Assembly: GCA_003993805.1 (NCBI GenBank)
Contig: RSEF01000002.1
Location: 90,137,905 to 90,201,904 of the forward strand
Direction of reading: 5' to 3'
Source of the DNA: Himantopus leucocephalus
Taxonomy: Eukaryota; Chordata; Aves; Charadriiformes; Recurvirostridae
DNA length: 64,000 bases
Positions 31,563-44,800 of the stretch are shown here, piece after piece. A model generated the notes under the pieces. That model saw only the letters and a program-made list of their open reading frames with translations. It made no database searches and was not told the DNA's origin. A program made the position numbers and the translations under genes. Positions within the stretch are counted from its first letter, which is position 1. Every line of letters starts with the position of its first letter.

Positions 31563-32324
31563 TGGTGAAGACCTCTGCTAATGACGTTTGGGGATGTATT
31601 CCTGTCTGCTTCTGTGGTCCACATCCGGGGGAAGCATAGCCCTGAACAAGAGGAGGGGACTGTCCTTCAAAGTGCCACTGTGACTAGTGATTTCTGCTCT
31701 AGGCAGTGCTTACTGGGCACTGGAATAGGTACCCAGTAAGCCCACATCTGTGCAGTGCCACCGTAACACAATTGAGAAGCGTGTTTGACTGGATTTTACA
31801 TGTAACAAAATCAGTTAGATAATCAGTTTGTGTTTCTAGGTAGCCTAGTGCTAACGCAGACACCAAGTGCTAGAAGATGACATTATTACTTGATGAAAAA
31901 TAGGACATGGTTTGTTATCTGCAGCGTTACTTGTAATTTATCTTTTTTGATCTGCATCAGAAATGGGAATATTCAAAAAAATCTCTTGAGATGTAGCCAC
32001 AGTAGCTCAAGGGGTTACATTTGCAAAGAAGTTGCCTGTTTTGTCTACTTTGAATTGAAATTAAAAGCTGTGGCAATGGCAATTCATCTAGTATGAAGAA
32101 TTAGGAAACAAAGTACAATTACTTCACTTTTATGGACTTTTGCTAGCAACCCTTTTAAAAGTAGTAATTATAGCATATTATCCATTGAGGTTTGAAATGT
32201 CTACCTTACAAAACATTGCATGACAGTTTCAGTTTAAGAAAACTGCTTGAAGCAATTGACAAAAGACTTTTGCCTAGGAGTGCCATGTAATAGTTTTATT
32301 TTGCAATTTTATAAAATAAAACTT

Positions 32325-33075
32325 TGTATCGGGTTTGGGTGGCAAGGTTTTGGTAGGAGGGGGGTTGCAGGGGTGGCTTCTGTGAGATGCCAGAAGCTTT
32401 CCCCATGTCCAACAGAGCCAATACCACCCAGCTCCAAGATGGACCTGCCCCTGGCCAAGGCCAAGCCCATCAGTGACAACAGTGGTAGCGCCTCTGTCAT
32501 AACATATGTAAGAAGAGTGAAAAACTGTTGCACAACAGCAGCCAGAAAGAGGAGTAAGAAGATCTGAGAGCAACAGCTCTGCAGACGCCAAGGTCAGTGA
32601 AGAAGGAGGGGGAGGAAGTGCTCCAGGCACCAGAGCAGACTTCCCTGCAGCCTCTGGTGAAGATCATGGTGAGACAGGCTGTCCCCCTGCCGCCCATGGA
32701 CATCCACGGTGGAGCAGATATCCATCTGCAGCCCATGGAAGACCCCACACTGGAGCAGATGGATGTGCCCAAAGGAGGCTGTGACCCTGTGGGAAGCCCG
32801 TGCTGGAGTAGGCTCCAGGCAGGACCTGGGGACCCGTGGAGACAGGAGCCCACACTGGAGCAGGTTCGCTGGCAGGACTTGTGACCCCATGGGGTACCCA
32901 CACTGCAGCAGTCTGTTCCTGAAGGACTGCACCCCAGGGAAAGGGCCCAAGCTGGAGCAGTTTGTGAAGAACTGCAGTCCGTGGGAAGGACCCACGTTGG
33001 AGAAGTTTGTGTGGGACAGTCTCCTGCAGGAGGGATCCCATGCTGGAGCAGGGGAAGTGCGTGAGGACTAAGCTG
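32325..33075 (+). mobile_element. GC-rich ERV/LTR-like fragment with internal about 48-bp repeats
   Basis: Begins TGTATCGGGTTTGGGTGG and continues with a GC-rich sequence I recognise as a dispersed element frequent in neoavian genomes (GGCTTCTGTGAGATGCCAGAAG, AGCGCCTCTGTCATAACATA). Its second half holds eight TGGAGCAG-type repeats about 41-53 bp apart. It stops abruptly near 33075 in AT-rich DNA without a matching LTR end, so it is probably 3' truncated. Open frames on both strands (up to 159 codons) come from the repeat and I do not regard them as genes. Family name not assigned. Confidence 0.6.
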
Positions 33076-35436
33076 CTGTCTGCATCGCTATTCCCATTTT
33101 CTAAACTACTTTTCCTATTATTTATTTTATCGGTAATGATCATATACTGTATTGTTTTATGCTAAATATTACATTTGCTCTATTAGTCTTCAGTTCTGAG
33201 TCCTAGTAAAATTTGCAAGGATTATTTGAAGTGTCCTAAAGACTATTTTTATCTTTGTTTACTGATGTCAATACATACTAATGATTCTGCTTTAACGCTT
33301 GAACACTTCCAAAATACTACTGGGGACTTTGAAGTCAGTTCTCCTGTTATGATACAGCCACCATTTTTCAAAGAGGCAGGCAGAGACAAAACATGAAAAC
33401 ATTGCAAAATATTAAAATCCTGCAAATCTACATCAGTCTACTGGATTTCTTTCTCACAGTGTTTCCTCCAAGAGCCAATTTCATATTAGTAAAATCCTAC
33501 CTTTGCATAGTAGCTGGTTCTTGATCTCTTGCAACAAACACAACACTGGGGGTGAGGGGGCACAGCTGGAAGCCTCTTGGACTGTTCACCAAGACACTGA
33601 TATGGACTAAAAAGGTTGGATCCCACCCAATACAGTAGCCAGCAGGACACAATAATAGCAAGTACCTGGGGTAGTTTCTGCCAGCTCACATTGGACGGGC
33701 CTTTATTTAGTCTTGACAGTGCTGCTGAACATTCAAACCTTGGTTCATGGATATGATCACACAGCTCTTTCTCTTCTGGTAGAAGTTGATATCTAAGTTT
33801 GTACTGTTCTTCCCTTTCAGTAGCCCAAGAAGAAACTGAGCACTCCCTCCCAGAGCAGCTGCAATGCATGGCTTCACTACTGCTCCCTCTTCACACCCAG
33901 CCTCTCACGGATCCCCATCCGTGTCCTCTCAAACTGGACAGATAGACAGGCATTTCCAAAAAAAAGAGGCTGAAACTATTAGGCAGCAGGGAAAAACAAC
34001 ATCACTGCAAGGCTCTTAGTAGCACACTGGAAATGCATCATCTTTGGAGAGGCATTACACCAAATGTTGTACCAATCATTATATAGGTATTCTTTCACCT
34101 CTGTGAACAAATAACCTATTGCTTTCACCATTCACTTGTACACAACAAAACATAACATATTAGTTTTGCTTTCAAAGCAAACATGGTAAATCAAGCAAGG
34201 GCTCTACAACTTTTTTTTTTTTTTTTTTTTTTTNAGCTCAACAGCAAATTGCTGTTGTGCAACTCTCTCAGATGCAAGCCTTGTTTTAGGCTTATCCCTT
34301 CAGTTGTCTTACAAAGCAGATTTCCACAATTGCTTGCTCACACGTATTTTTGCATGGGCATACACATGCTGATAGATACATTGCATGACTGCAATAAGTG
34401 GGGCAATTTTACCCAGAGGTCTGTTTTCCTCACAAAACTGACTGATGTATGCGTGAAAGTTGCAACTGTTACTGGTAAAAATTAGTAGCATAGAACAGGC
34501 TGAGACATTCTCATGCTAAAATTATTAATTTCTTTAAATTAACAAACAGGCAATAGAGGTGTTTTTCCCAAACAGGCTGTAAAAACTCTGTGGTAGGCAT
34601 TCAGGACTTCTTGCCTGCTGAAAGAGTACAAGTTTGTATGACAAGTCATTTGTGCACTATCTTCATTCCTCAAAACGACAATATGCTCCTCAACCACAAC
34701 TAAAACAGTTGAAACAGCAGGTACTACAGTTGTTCCAAATGAAAAGGTCACCATCACCCAACAGTAGAAGAGGAACCGAAACGAGTAGCCTCCACTTCTG
34801 TTCATCTTTGCTCTAACCACAAGCGTTAAACATCTCAACTATGTACTTTGTTTTACATAATTAAGAATGTATCACAAGACAGATTTATCCTGTGACTTTT
34901 AATTTCTTTTTTGAGTGCATCTTGTCAAGTTCACATGGCATCTAGGTTACTCTAATACAACTTTACTATTACAGTCATCAAGACCTCATTTGGGATAATG
35001 AAACTGCTGGTACAAAAGCCTTGGTCAACCTCCACAAGTTATAGCAAGGATTACTAACAGGAAAAAAAAAAAGTATTCAAGGAAGACACTGCAAATCATG
35101 TTTTATTAGTAGGGGATTTGGGGAAAGATGTAGGCAGGCAGAATAGAAGAGTCTTTGTTAAAAATTGCTACAGATATTACACCCAATAGCAAGCATACAT
35201 GTTTTCTCCTAGAATGGGCAGAACAGAGTTCATTTTCACACTATGTAATTGCAGGAAAATTTTTTCAGTATCAGATATTTTCTAACAGAAAAATTCTGTC
35301 AAAGCTGCTGGAAGGGGAAAGGAGCAAGAGCAAACTATGACAAATAAATGGGACATTGTTTAAATAAAAGACAGTTCTAGCATTTGACTGAGTTGATTGT
35401 ATGCTTTTCACCAATGTACCTTGGTCTTGAAAACCA

Positions 35437-35835
35437 AGAATCATAGAATCATTTATGTTGGAAAAGACCCTTGAGATCAAGTCCAACCACTAACATAACA
35501 CTGCCAAGTCCACCAGTAAACCATGTCCCTAAGCACCACATCTACACATCTTTTAAATACCTCCAGGGACGGTGACTCAACCACTTCCCTGGGCAGCCTG
35601 TTCCAATGCTTGACAACCCTTTTGGTGAAGAAGTTTTTCCTAATATCCAATCTAAACCTACCCTGGCCCAACTTGACACCATTTCCTATCACTTGTTACT
35701 TGGGACAAGAGACTGACCCCTACTGTGCTACAACCTCCTTTCAGGTAGTCGTAGAGAGCGATAAGGTTTCCCCTCAGCCTCCTTTTCTCCAGGTTAAACA
35801 AGCCCAGTTCCCTCAGCTGCTCCTCATAAGACTTG
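35437..35835 (-). mobile_element. CR1 LINE 3' end (minus strand)
   Basis: Reading the plus strand gives the reverse complement of the CR1 tail: AATCATAGAATCATTTATGTTGG, AAAGACCCTTGAGATCAAGT, GGGCAGCCTGTTCCAATGCTTGAC and CTCCTTTTCTCCAGGTTAAAC. The 71-codon minus-strand frame ending at 35477 is the decayed CR1 ORF2 C-terminus ([24 protein letters not shown]). Confidence 0.92.
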
Positions 35836-37498
35836 TTTACTAAGGAACTGCTTCAAATAAATTCTGTACTTCACTTAAGGAAGGTTCCAGCAGTGTAATG
35901 AGAATCTAAAATATAAACACACCAAGAACAAAATATTCTGGATTTTTTTTCATAATCCAATTAACTAGAATTTCTAAACAGATTGACATTCACATTCCCT
36001 AGACCTTAGGTTTTCTATTTCTGTAATAAGAGAATGAACATGGATAAACTGTCAGACCATCACTTTTCAGATGCCCATCCTGCTATAGGTAAACCATAAG
36101 TTAACATTATGTGAGCAAACCAGCTTAACTTTTAGTCAAGATAAATATTTAGCAGCATAGCACCAGAGCAAAACTGCAGCATCAGTACAAATTTTCTGTA
36201 AACGATTAGAGACTACTGAGTACAGAGCGCTACAGCTCTTGCATATTAGGAGACATACTGAACACTAAGCATTTTCTCTCACTGTTTATTATTAAAAGAA
36301 TCTTTGCCTTTTTGTAAAAGGCCAAAAAACCAAAGGTGGTGGATTAGAGACTAAAGTGCTGCAGCCAGATCTTTTGTACTGGTTGGTTGTCCCATTAGTG
36401 ATTTTTTTTAACAAATATCCCTAAAGATATTAGATATTAATTCATCATAAACTATGCAAGCATTATTTAAACACCTAGAGTAGATAGTGCTCTTTGAGTC
36501 CTGTATTTTTTTTTTCCCCCTAAACCAGATTTTGATAGCTGGATGATTTAGATACTAAGATTTTAAGAACTGGCACAGGGATGCAATAAGGTATAGAAAT
36601 ATCTAAATATATAAGACTAGGTTTCTAAAATTCTCTTCAGAATATGCTTTAAGTGATCCTATTGAACTTTTATTGTCCACTAACACCACTTTAGCATTAA
36701 GGGGGTAAATCATCCTCCCCACTATCATCCCCCCCAAGGAACTTCATGACTGAGTGTTCATCAAGACTGCTAGAATTAAATGTCAAATTAGAGTGTGACA
36801 ACAAAAACAACAGGGGAAGTAAAACACTAAGGAAAGATGTAAACACTAAAGAAATTATTAAACAATTTGAGAATCGAGTCACAACCCTGGCAAAGGAATC
36901 GGTATTCCTACGTTCTCCCAAAGCTGGACTTTTTGGATATTTGCTGAGGGTAGGATCAGTCATCCCAGTCAACATTATGAGGAGCAACTGGCAGTCCCAC
37001 GGCTTTGCTGGAGGTAAGCTACCATCAGTGCAGGACTAGCAATTTCTCTCCCCTCCTTCCTTTGACTATTTCAGTCAATAACAATAGAGGTTTTTCTTTT
37101 TTTACTGTTATTTATACCACTGAATAAACCCTTAATGATAGCCAAGACTTCAGTGCAGTAAGTACTGCATTAAACATGGCAGGAATGAGAGGAGGAAGAA
37201 ACAACTGTTAAGCAGAAGCTTGGGTCACAAAGTCCTTTTTCACTGCCCATTTCCCGAATGTACTTTTTTTTTTTAAACTAATATATACAATTTTAAATAT
37301 AGAGTTCATCGGATACGTTACTTTGATTACTACAGCAGCATAACTCGCCAGCAAGACAAAATTTTGAGCTTTAAACAAAGCTTACTGCAATACCATACTG
37401 GAAAACGCAGCATCTGGCAAAATTATATTACCAATTTGTTCTGAAGACCATAACCCAACATACACAGTGTAAACAGCTCAGAGGACACTTGGCAAAAA

Positions 37499-37578
37499 TT
37501 TATTTCCATGGATTTCCAAAGTACATTAGCAGCAAAGTTTTGGGGTTTTGTGGGTATTTTAAATGTTCATTGTTTATT
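37499..37578 (-). terminator. Candidate SRD5A1 polyadenylation signals
   Basis: Two minus-strand AATAAA hexamers (plus-strand TTTATT at 37573-37578 and 37499-37504) lie about 1.2 kb past the SRD5A1 stop codon. A 3' UTR of that size is plausible for the gene. Other AATAAA copies occur further left (36285-36290). Placement is a guess without transcript data. Confidence 0.35.
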
Positions 37579-38773
37579 ATAATTATTTGGGTTTTGGTTT
37601 TGTTTGGTTGTTTTTTTTAAGTTTTCTGTAGAATTTCTTATTTTTTTCCAGCAATTCTAAAAAATTCTGTAATATTACAAGCAGGCAAAGGACATGGATA
37701 TGCCTGAAAATCAAAAGTCAACATGCTTGGGACTCCATAGTGTTTTTGAAACCCTTCTGGAGTCCTTCGCAAGAAAAATGTAGGGGGGACTGAGAACTGA
37801 TTAATAAAACAAGCAGCACTAAAAGATTCCAGATTTTTGGAATATAAAATCATCTAGACCATTACCAACAGGAGAAGGAAGACACTTGATTTTTTTTTTT
37901 TTAAACAGCATAGTAAGGGAATTCTATAAAAAAACCTTAAGATTTTTACAAAGTTATAAACATTATGCAATTGTTCATGGTCCTAGACTGGCCTAAGTAT
38001 CCCAAATAAAGAATGCCTTCCAAAAATAGTAGAGTGAGAAAACACATACTGAATATTGAGACTATTATCAAATTTGAGATAGATGACAGACTTCATCTAT
38101 TATTTGGGAAATTTAGCACTACAACTGTTTATGTAAATAGCATTAAGTATTAACTATACAGTGTCCGTATCTGTGTAAGAGTGCAAAGAGGAGGAAGAAC
38201 ACTGTCTCCTACCTAACAGCAACTATATTCATCTAACATCCTTGGCCTGCATCATCCATTCTCCTGGAAATGCAGGTGGGATGAAGAAAGGATTAGGAAG
38301 GCGAGCAAAAAAAAAAAAAAAAAAACCAAAAANCAAAACCAAAAACAACCCCATTTGTGTACGCAGACAAATAACAGGCAGGAGACACCATCCAGATTGC
38401 AGTGAGGGTGACTGGGCTCACAGCACAGTCCTCAGGGCAGCGCGGCTAGATCAGGTGGAAATAGCAGAAGCCTGTATAGGCTGAAAAGGAAGCACCAGAA
38501 GTCCTGCACGGTACTTTCCGTGATGTGAATTCAGATGCATTGCCTAATGTGGTTATGATGGTGCTCCGCTGTTGGAAAAGCTTTTCTGTTCCTATTCACC
38601 ACGTCCAGCAGATTTCTGAGTTTTCATTAAGAGGAAAAGCAGCAACTAATAGCAGCACTGATGCAAAGGCACATCTCAGTGATGATCAGAGTATGTTGTT
38701 AACCAGAAAACATTTGTAAAGTGTTAGCAGTTACAAGAAGGGGCCACTTTAAAAACAGTGTTAAAAGCACATC

Positions 38774-38840
38774 TCAGTACACAAATGGGATCACAATTTT
38801 TCTGCACTTTGGGTAGTCTTCAAATTTCTCAAGGTACCAT
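38774..38840 (-). CDS. SRD5A1: SRD5A1 coding exon 5 (stop)
   Basis: Acceptor TTTTTCAG|A. Encodes WYLEKFEDYPKCRKIVIPFV-Y followed by TGA (38776-38774). The KFEDYPK..R..IIPF ending is diagnostic of 5-alpha-reductases. Confidence 0.95.
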
Positions 38841-41800
38841 CTGAAAAACAAAGACAGAAATCTGATGAGTATTGAGTCTTCAAAACACTGTTGAGGAAGT
38901 TAAGTAATTGTACATTGTGGTCAATTTAATCCATATATTTTCTGGCTACAAAACAGAAAAACTCCTTTCAAACATACTCGGGATAGAAAACTGCCATTTG
39001 CTACACTCATCCTAATGACATTTAATCACCAACTACAACAAAACAAAGTTACTGCTGCCAGCAATAAGAAATCAAACTAAACAGATGTGGTGAGAGCAGC
39101 CAGGGAAAGAATAGCCTGTTGTTTTAAGATGTATGTTGTTATGCATCCTGAGTACTTGTATTTGGGGGGGGGGGGGGGGGGGGGNACATGTTGAATTGTA
39201 CAATGACTTCATGTGGAAGCAAAAGATACTTCACATACTGGAATGACAGACAGTCCTGTTCTGGATATAAACATCTTCAGTTCCAGTCAGGATATGACTG
39301 AATGGCAAATAGAATGTGACAAATGTTACACTAGCCTTAACTGCTAACCCCCTCAAAGACCATCACTATTTTCAAATCCAGTCAATTTTAACAGACTAAA
39401 TGCATTGTGCTACCAAGTGTTATTATTTGCCTGGTCACCTTACGTAACAAATACATTTGCTCCCATTTTCAAATATTTATTCCTCTGCTTCTCTAAAATA
39501 AAGGAATTAACTTCATCTGGGCTCCTCAAAGATGCAGATATTTATCTTATCAATAGCTAATTGCAAGATCAAATGTGGAATAAGCAAAGAACAAAAGATA
39601 CAATGCATGATTACCTGCAGCTGTGGGATACCAGCATTATGCTATTTACCCTTTTCAGTCATTTATTTTAAGTTTTTCAAACTAAACAGACTACACCAAA
39701 ATATTTCTTTACATATATGATTTGCTATTTTTAGTTGGGGTTTTTTTTTCTGTACCCCTCTGCCATTTTCATGGCTTTTCCTTCAGTGGAAGTTACTTCC
39801 TTCAACAACCCTTACCTTTTCATAATGTTCTGTAAGTCAAGAGCTCTGAAATAGTTCTGCCATGGCTTAAGATAGACAGAAACCAGCCATGGAATTTGAG
39901 CCTGAAGAACATAATACATGAGGAGAGGCTGAGGAACCTGGCATTGCTTAGTCTGGTGACAAAGAGATTAAGGGGCCCTGTTATTGCTGCCTACAGGTAC
40001 TGGGAGGGGAATTAAGACAATGGAGCAAAACTATGAATGAAATGCAAACTCTTGCAGATGGAATGCAGTGGCCCCATGCAAAAAGTACAGGCCAGAGATG
40101 GACAGGCTAGAGAGCAGCTCTGCACTAAAGGACATGGACATCCTAGTGGACAAGTTGAACATGAGTCAGTAATGGGTCCCTGCAATGATGAAAGCTAACT
40201 GCATACTGGCCTGCTTTAACACGTATAGAGCCATCAACTCAAGGTAAGTGCTTATTTTCCACTATTCAGCAGTTGAGAGGCTGTATCTGCATTACTGCTT
40301 CCAGTGCAACAGAGATGTTCACAAACTAGAGAAGAATCCAACAGATGGTCATTAAGACAATTGCATAGCTGGAACATATAAGAGGAAAAGTTGAGGGTAC
40401 TAGGCTCGTTCAGCTTGGAAAAGTAGTAAGAGGCAGATCTAATTGCAGGCTTCCACTACCTACAGTGATACTGGGGAGAAGACAGAGCTATAGCCTTCTT
40501 GGAGGCACACAGCAAGTGGACAAGTAGCAGGGGATAGAAGTTGCAACATGGAAAATTCCAACTGGATATAAGAAAAAACCCTCTTCCCCATAAGGATGAG
40601 AAAAATCTTGCTTTGCCAGAGACATGCTGAAACCTCCACCCTTGGAGACACTCAAAACTCAATGGGATGAGTCCCTGGGCAACCTGGTATAGCCTTGTGG
40701 TTAGCCCTGGTTAGAGCAGGTCACACCAGATGACTGGATTGGACATCCTTCAGATGGTCCTCCCAATCTAAGCTATTCTATGACTCCACTCAATAATAGA
40801 AGGTGTAAAACAAGCAGAAATGGTCACAGGAAACACGCTTGGAAGGTTCAGGTTGGGCAGTATGAAGAACCTTGTTCACTGGGAGGGTAATACAGAACTG
40901 GAACACCCACAAAAAAGGTGCAGGAAAAACTCCATTCCTGGAGGGTTTTTTTCCATCCTATTTTCTCCATAAATTCAGGATTAAGGTGTTCAAATTCTTT
41001 TAAACATGCTATTTCTTTCAAGAAACAAATCTTCTCAAACTATGATCTTTCTGTTCGCAGGAAAGCCACATTATGAACACAGTACATTAGCAGTCAGACT
41101 GGTTAATTACAGAACAGAGACTTTATTAAATATCATCTACCAGATTTGTTTTCATATTGTCTATACATTTGATTATAGACAATATAGACTTGACTATAAA
41201 GGATGCCTGTAAGAGAAGCCATTGAAGTGATTTTCAAAATTTTAATATTATAGAAACAAGTGTCAGCTGCAAAGGAAAGGATAGTATATGATCGAGTAAA
41301 GAATTTTCCTAAATGTGTCTATAGTCTTTACAGGTCCAAGATGAACCATGTTCATTCAAAAGCCATTATTTTGACCATTTCATTGTACGCTGTGTGTGTT
41401 TATGCTACTTGTGCTTAGTACTATCCGTTTGAAATCTTGCAGTGCTTAATACTACTCAGAGTATTCTCTATCATATTTTCCACTGCAGTGGCAAAGTCTT
41501 TCACAAGACTTGCTCTGCAACATCCCTATGGGATGAGGCATAATTTGTAAACTGGGAATGAAGTGTGGCATAGAGACAATATAAATTATAAGACACAAAC
41601 ACTTACTGGTGGTGTTGTTTTGCCCTTGAACCCAAGATGAAAAGCGTACACAACGCAAATGCAAGGCTTTCAATGGTGCAGCAGGCAAGCGCAAACCCAA
41701 ACCATTCCAGGATCTCTCCAAAGAAGTTGGCTCCACTGACATACTCAAACATTCCTCCTAAGAGCAGGACAGATTTATTCTAAAAGCACCTTAATCAAGA

Positions 41801-44800
41801 AGTCCAATGCTATCTTTTACTGTAAGTGCAATAAGAGCTATATCACCAGTGTCTCTATTTACATAATTTTAAACGCAATAGAAGCGGTGTTTGTCAGTTC
41901 AAGCTGTATTATGAAGGATCACTTCAGACCTCATTCTAAGACAGACCTTCTCCAGCTCCACTTCTCCTCTTTAAATCATGGAAGAAAAGCAGATTTCCCA
42001 GTATCAGAAGCTATTTCATGCCTCTTTAAATAATTAACAGTGACATCAAGCTGGCTCTTTGATCATAAACTAAACCTTTTTTAAAATATGTAAAAATAGA
42101 AAATACGCTCCCCTTTAAGAGTCCCAGAAAACACTCCTAGGGTTAGTTAGATTAAATAAATTAAACATTGTATGCTAAGTACTTCAGAAATTAAGTTAAT
42201 TATGATCAATATTGTTATTATAATTATGGATTAAAGTTCAAAATTTATCCTCTAGCTTAAAATGTGTTACTCTTTTGTTCCCACCCCCCATCAAGTCTAC
42301 TACTTTAGCCCTGACACTCAGTGAAATAAGTAACTGGCAGTCTGCATTACAGGTGTTTTACAGCCAATTACACATAAACTGTCAGTACTCACCTGCTAGG
42401 AATTTTATAAAAGAAGGACTTTCACCCTGATTCCAAAGTTAGTGTACAAATTGATAACATCTCAGTATGTGCTCTACCAGTGGGACTAAACAAACACATA
42501 TTTGCCAAGTGTAATAAAGGACATGTTTTGACCTTGCTTTAATTACTTTGCTTTTGTGACAAGAGAGGCAGAATTCTAGCACTTAAATTGGATAAGCAAT
42601 ATCAAAAAGACTAGCTCCTGATTGTGCAGCTAACATCTTATTTCATTCAGAACTTTTTTGTACACTGAACATAGCACAGAATGTTCATATTTGGTTTTTT
42701 ACATGGGCACTTGGATTTACATCTATTAAAGATATGAAGTTATCTTCTATATCTATTTCTCCCAGTTTTATTAAAAAAGAAAGTCTCACTGCAAGCCACA
42801 AGAGAGCAACAACTGAAGGAAAAACCTCAGAGAACAGCAGAACTCAGAGGTAACTATTATTTTTCTGCTCTCACTGGGTGTAATACCTGGAAGAGTCTAA
42901 AGCTTCCAAAAGTGTCAATAAGTATTAACACTTCAGTAAGTGATACATAAGTACTTTCATTTTCTCCATTTTCCCATGAAGGACAGAACTTATAACGCCT
43001 AACTTCCTTTGGATTTCTGTCCTCTCTTCCCATTGCTCTCTGACTACCTAAGACACCTCCCTCTTCATACACAGGACAACGTAAGATGAACCAGCCACAC
43101 AGCTGCATTAAGTAGCTGAGTACTTTCTGCCTGCCCCCCCTACTGGGATGATAATTTAACTCTTCTTTCACCACCCATCTGCCAATTCTCATAAAAGTTG
43201 TGGAATGCTATATTACATTTTCACCACTTTTAAAAATACAGTCAAAGTTGGCCAAGAAATTCAGAGACTCACACAAGTCACGCCATATCATGAAATTAAT
43301 CCTTTAGAATACTTGGCTTAAGAGGAAAAACAAAATAGTGTTTCCCACACTATGAAAACACTTCTTAAGTTAGACTGCTATTTCCAGTTTCCTCTCTATC
43401 ATGAATGACTGTTTCCCCTAAAATACACCAAGCTTTAGAAGGCCATCTTTACATAGAATCATTTGAGGTTGGAAGGGACCTCTTGAGATCATCTAGTCCA
43501 ACCGCCCCCAGCTCAAGCAGAGTCAGCTACAGCAGGTTGCCCAGGACCATGTCCAGTCAGGTTTTTAGTATCGTCACAGGTGGAGACTCCACAGCGTCCC
43601 TGAGCAACCTGTTCCAGTGTTTGACCACTCTCATAGCAAGAAGCGTGTTCAGATGGAATTTCACGTGTTTTAATTTGTGCCCAGTGCCTCTGGTCCTGTC
43701 ACTGGGCACCACTAAGAACAGCCTGGCTCCCTCTTCATTCGCTCCCAGCAGGTAAGTGTGTACATCCATAAGATTCCCTTGAGCCTTCTCCTCTCCAGGC
43801 TGAACAGTCCCAGCTCTCTCAGCCTCTCCTGAGGAGACACTTCTTTTGCTATGTAAGTTTCCATAACATTTTTACTCACCTCTTGGTATCTTGTAACCAG
43901 TTTCCCCTGGTTTTCTCAGATTTCTGAGAATATGATCAGAATGAATATTGATTGCCATGCCGACCAACCACCCTATAAAGCCTAAAGAGAAATATTTAAA
44001 ATAGTATTTTTAATACACTGAGCTGTAGTGCTTGATCAGAAAACAAGCTACAATCATATATCACATATGAGGCACGTTATCTTGAAGCAGTAATACTGTA
44101 CACAGTATAAGCAAGTCTGGTGACATCCTGCACAATCCCAATCCCACACTGAGCTCTTCAGCCAGCAGAGCTCACAGTAATCAACAGGTCTCTAGATAAG
44201 ATTAAACTTCATACTTAAAGTACTATTCCTATGTTGCTAGACTTATATAAAAGTATGCATGTGCATATATACAGATGTAATGCGTGTATTTCCCTGACTT
44301 CCACATAGAAAATGATATACATTAAAATTTTAAACACTGAAAGAATCAGCCATTCCCATTCCTGTCAAAAGGACACATCCTGGTGGTGTCTTCCCCACCT
44401 TTTTTTAATACTGACAATATTCTCTCACCAGCATTTTCACAGCATAGTTCTTTGCAATAAAAGCAAAAATAAAATTGTGAAGGAATTGTGTGCTGTTTAC
44501 TGTTCTCTTCTGTCAGTTGGCAAGATGGCTTAACCATTTATACCAGGTTTTCATAGAAACTGAGATTATAGTAGCATCCTGCATCCTTATGTCTTGTTGC
44601 TGTAACTGCACGGGATAAATCAAAAGGAATTCAGGACTGAAATTCAGTATTTTCACTCTTCCATTCTGAGTCTCTGGCTACATGTTACCCATGCTATCTT
44701 CCTTTGAAGGCAGCATTCCTTGTTGCTAGGAGTAGACATCTGGGGTCTGATGGTAGATGGTATTGCTTTGAATCCACCTCCAAAGCCACTGAGTTTTATT

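Larger units (their letters stand above)
38841..41606 (-). other. SRD5A1 intron 4
   Basis: Contains a long CR1 copy (39885-40790) and a poly-G tract followed by an 'n' at 39185. The rest is unique non-coding DNA. Confidence 0.85.

Noticed and set aside
32594..33143. Open frames of 95-159 codons on both strands
   Set aside because: They follow an internally repeated GC-rich LTR-like element; no gene homology.
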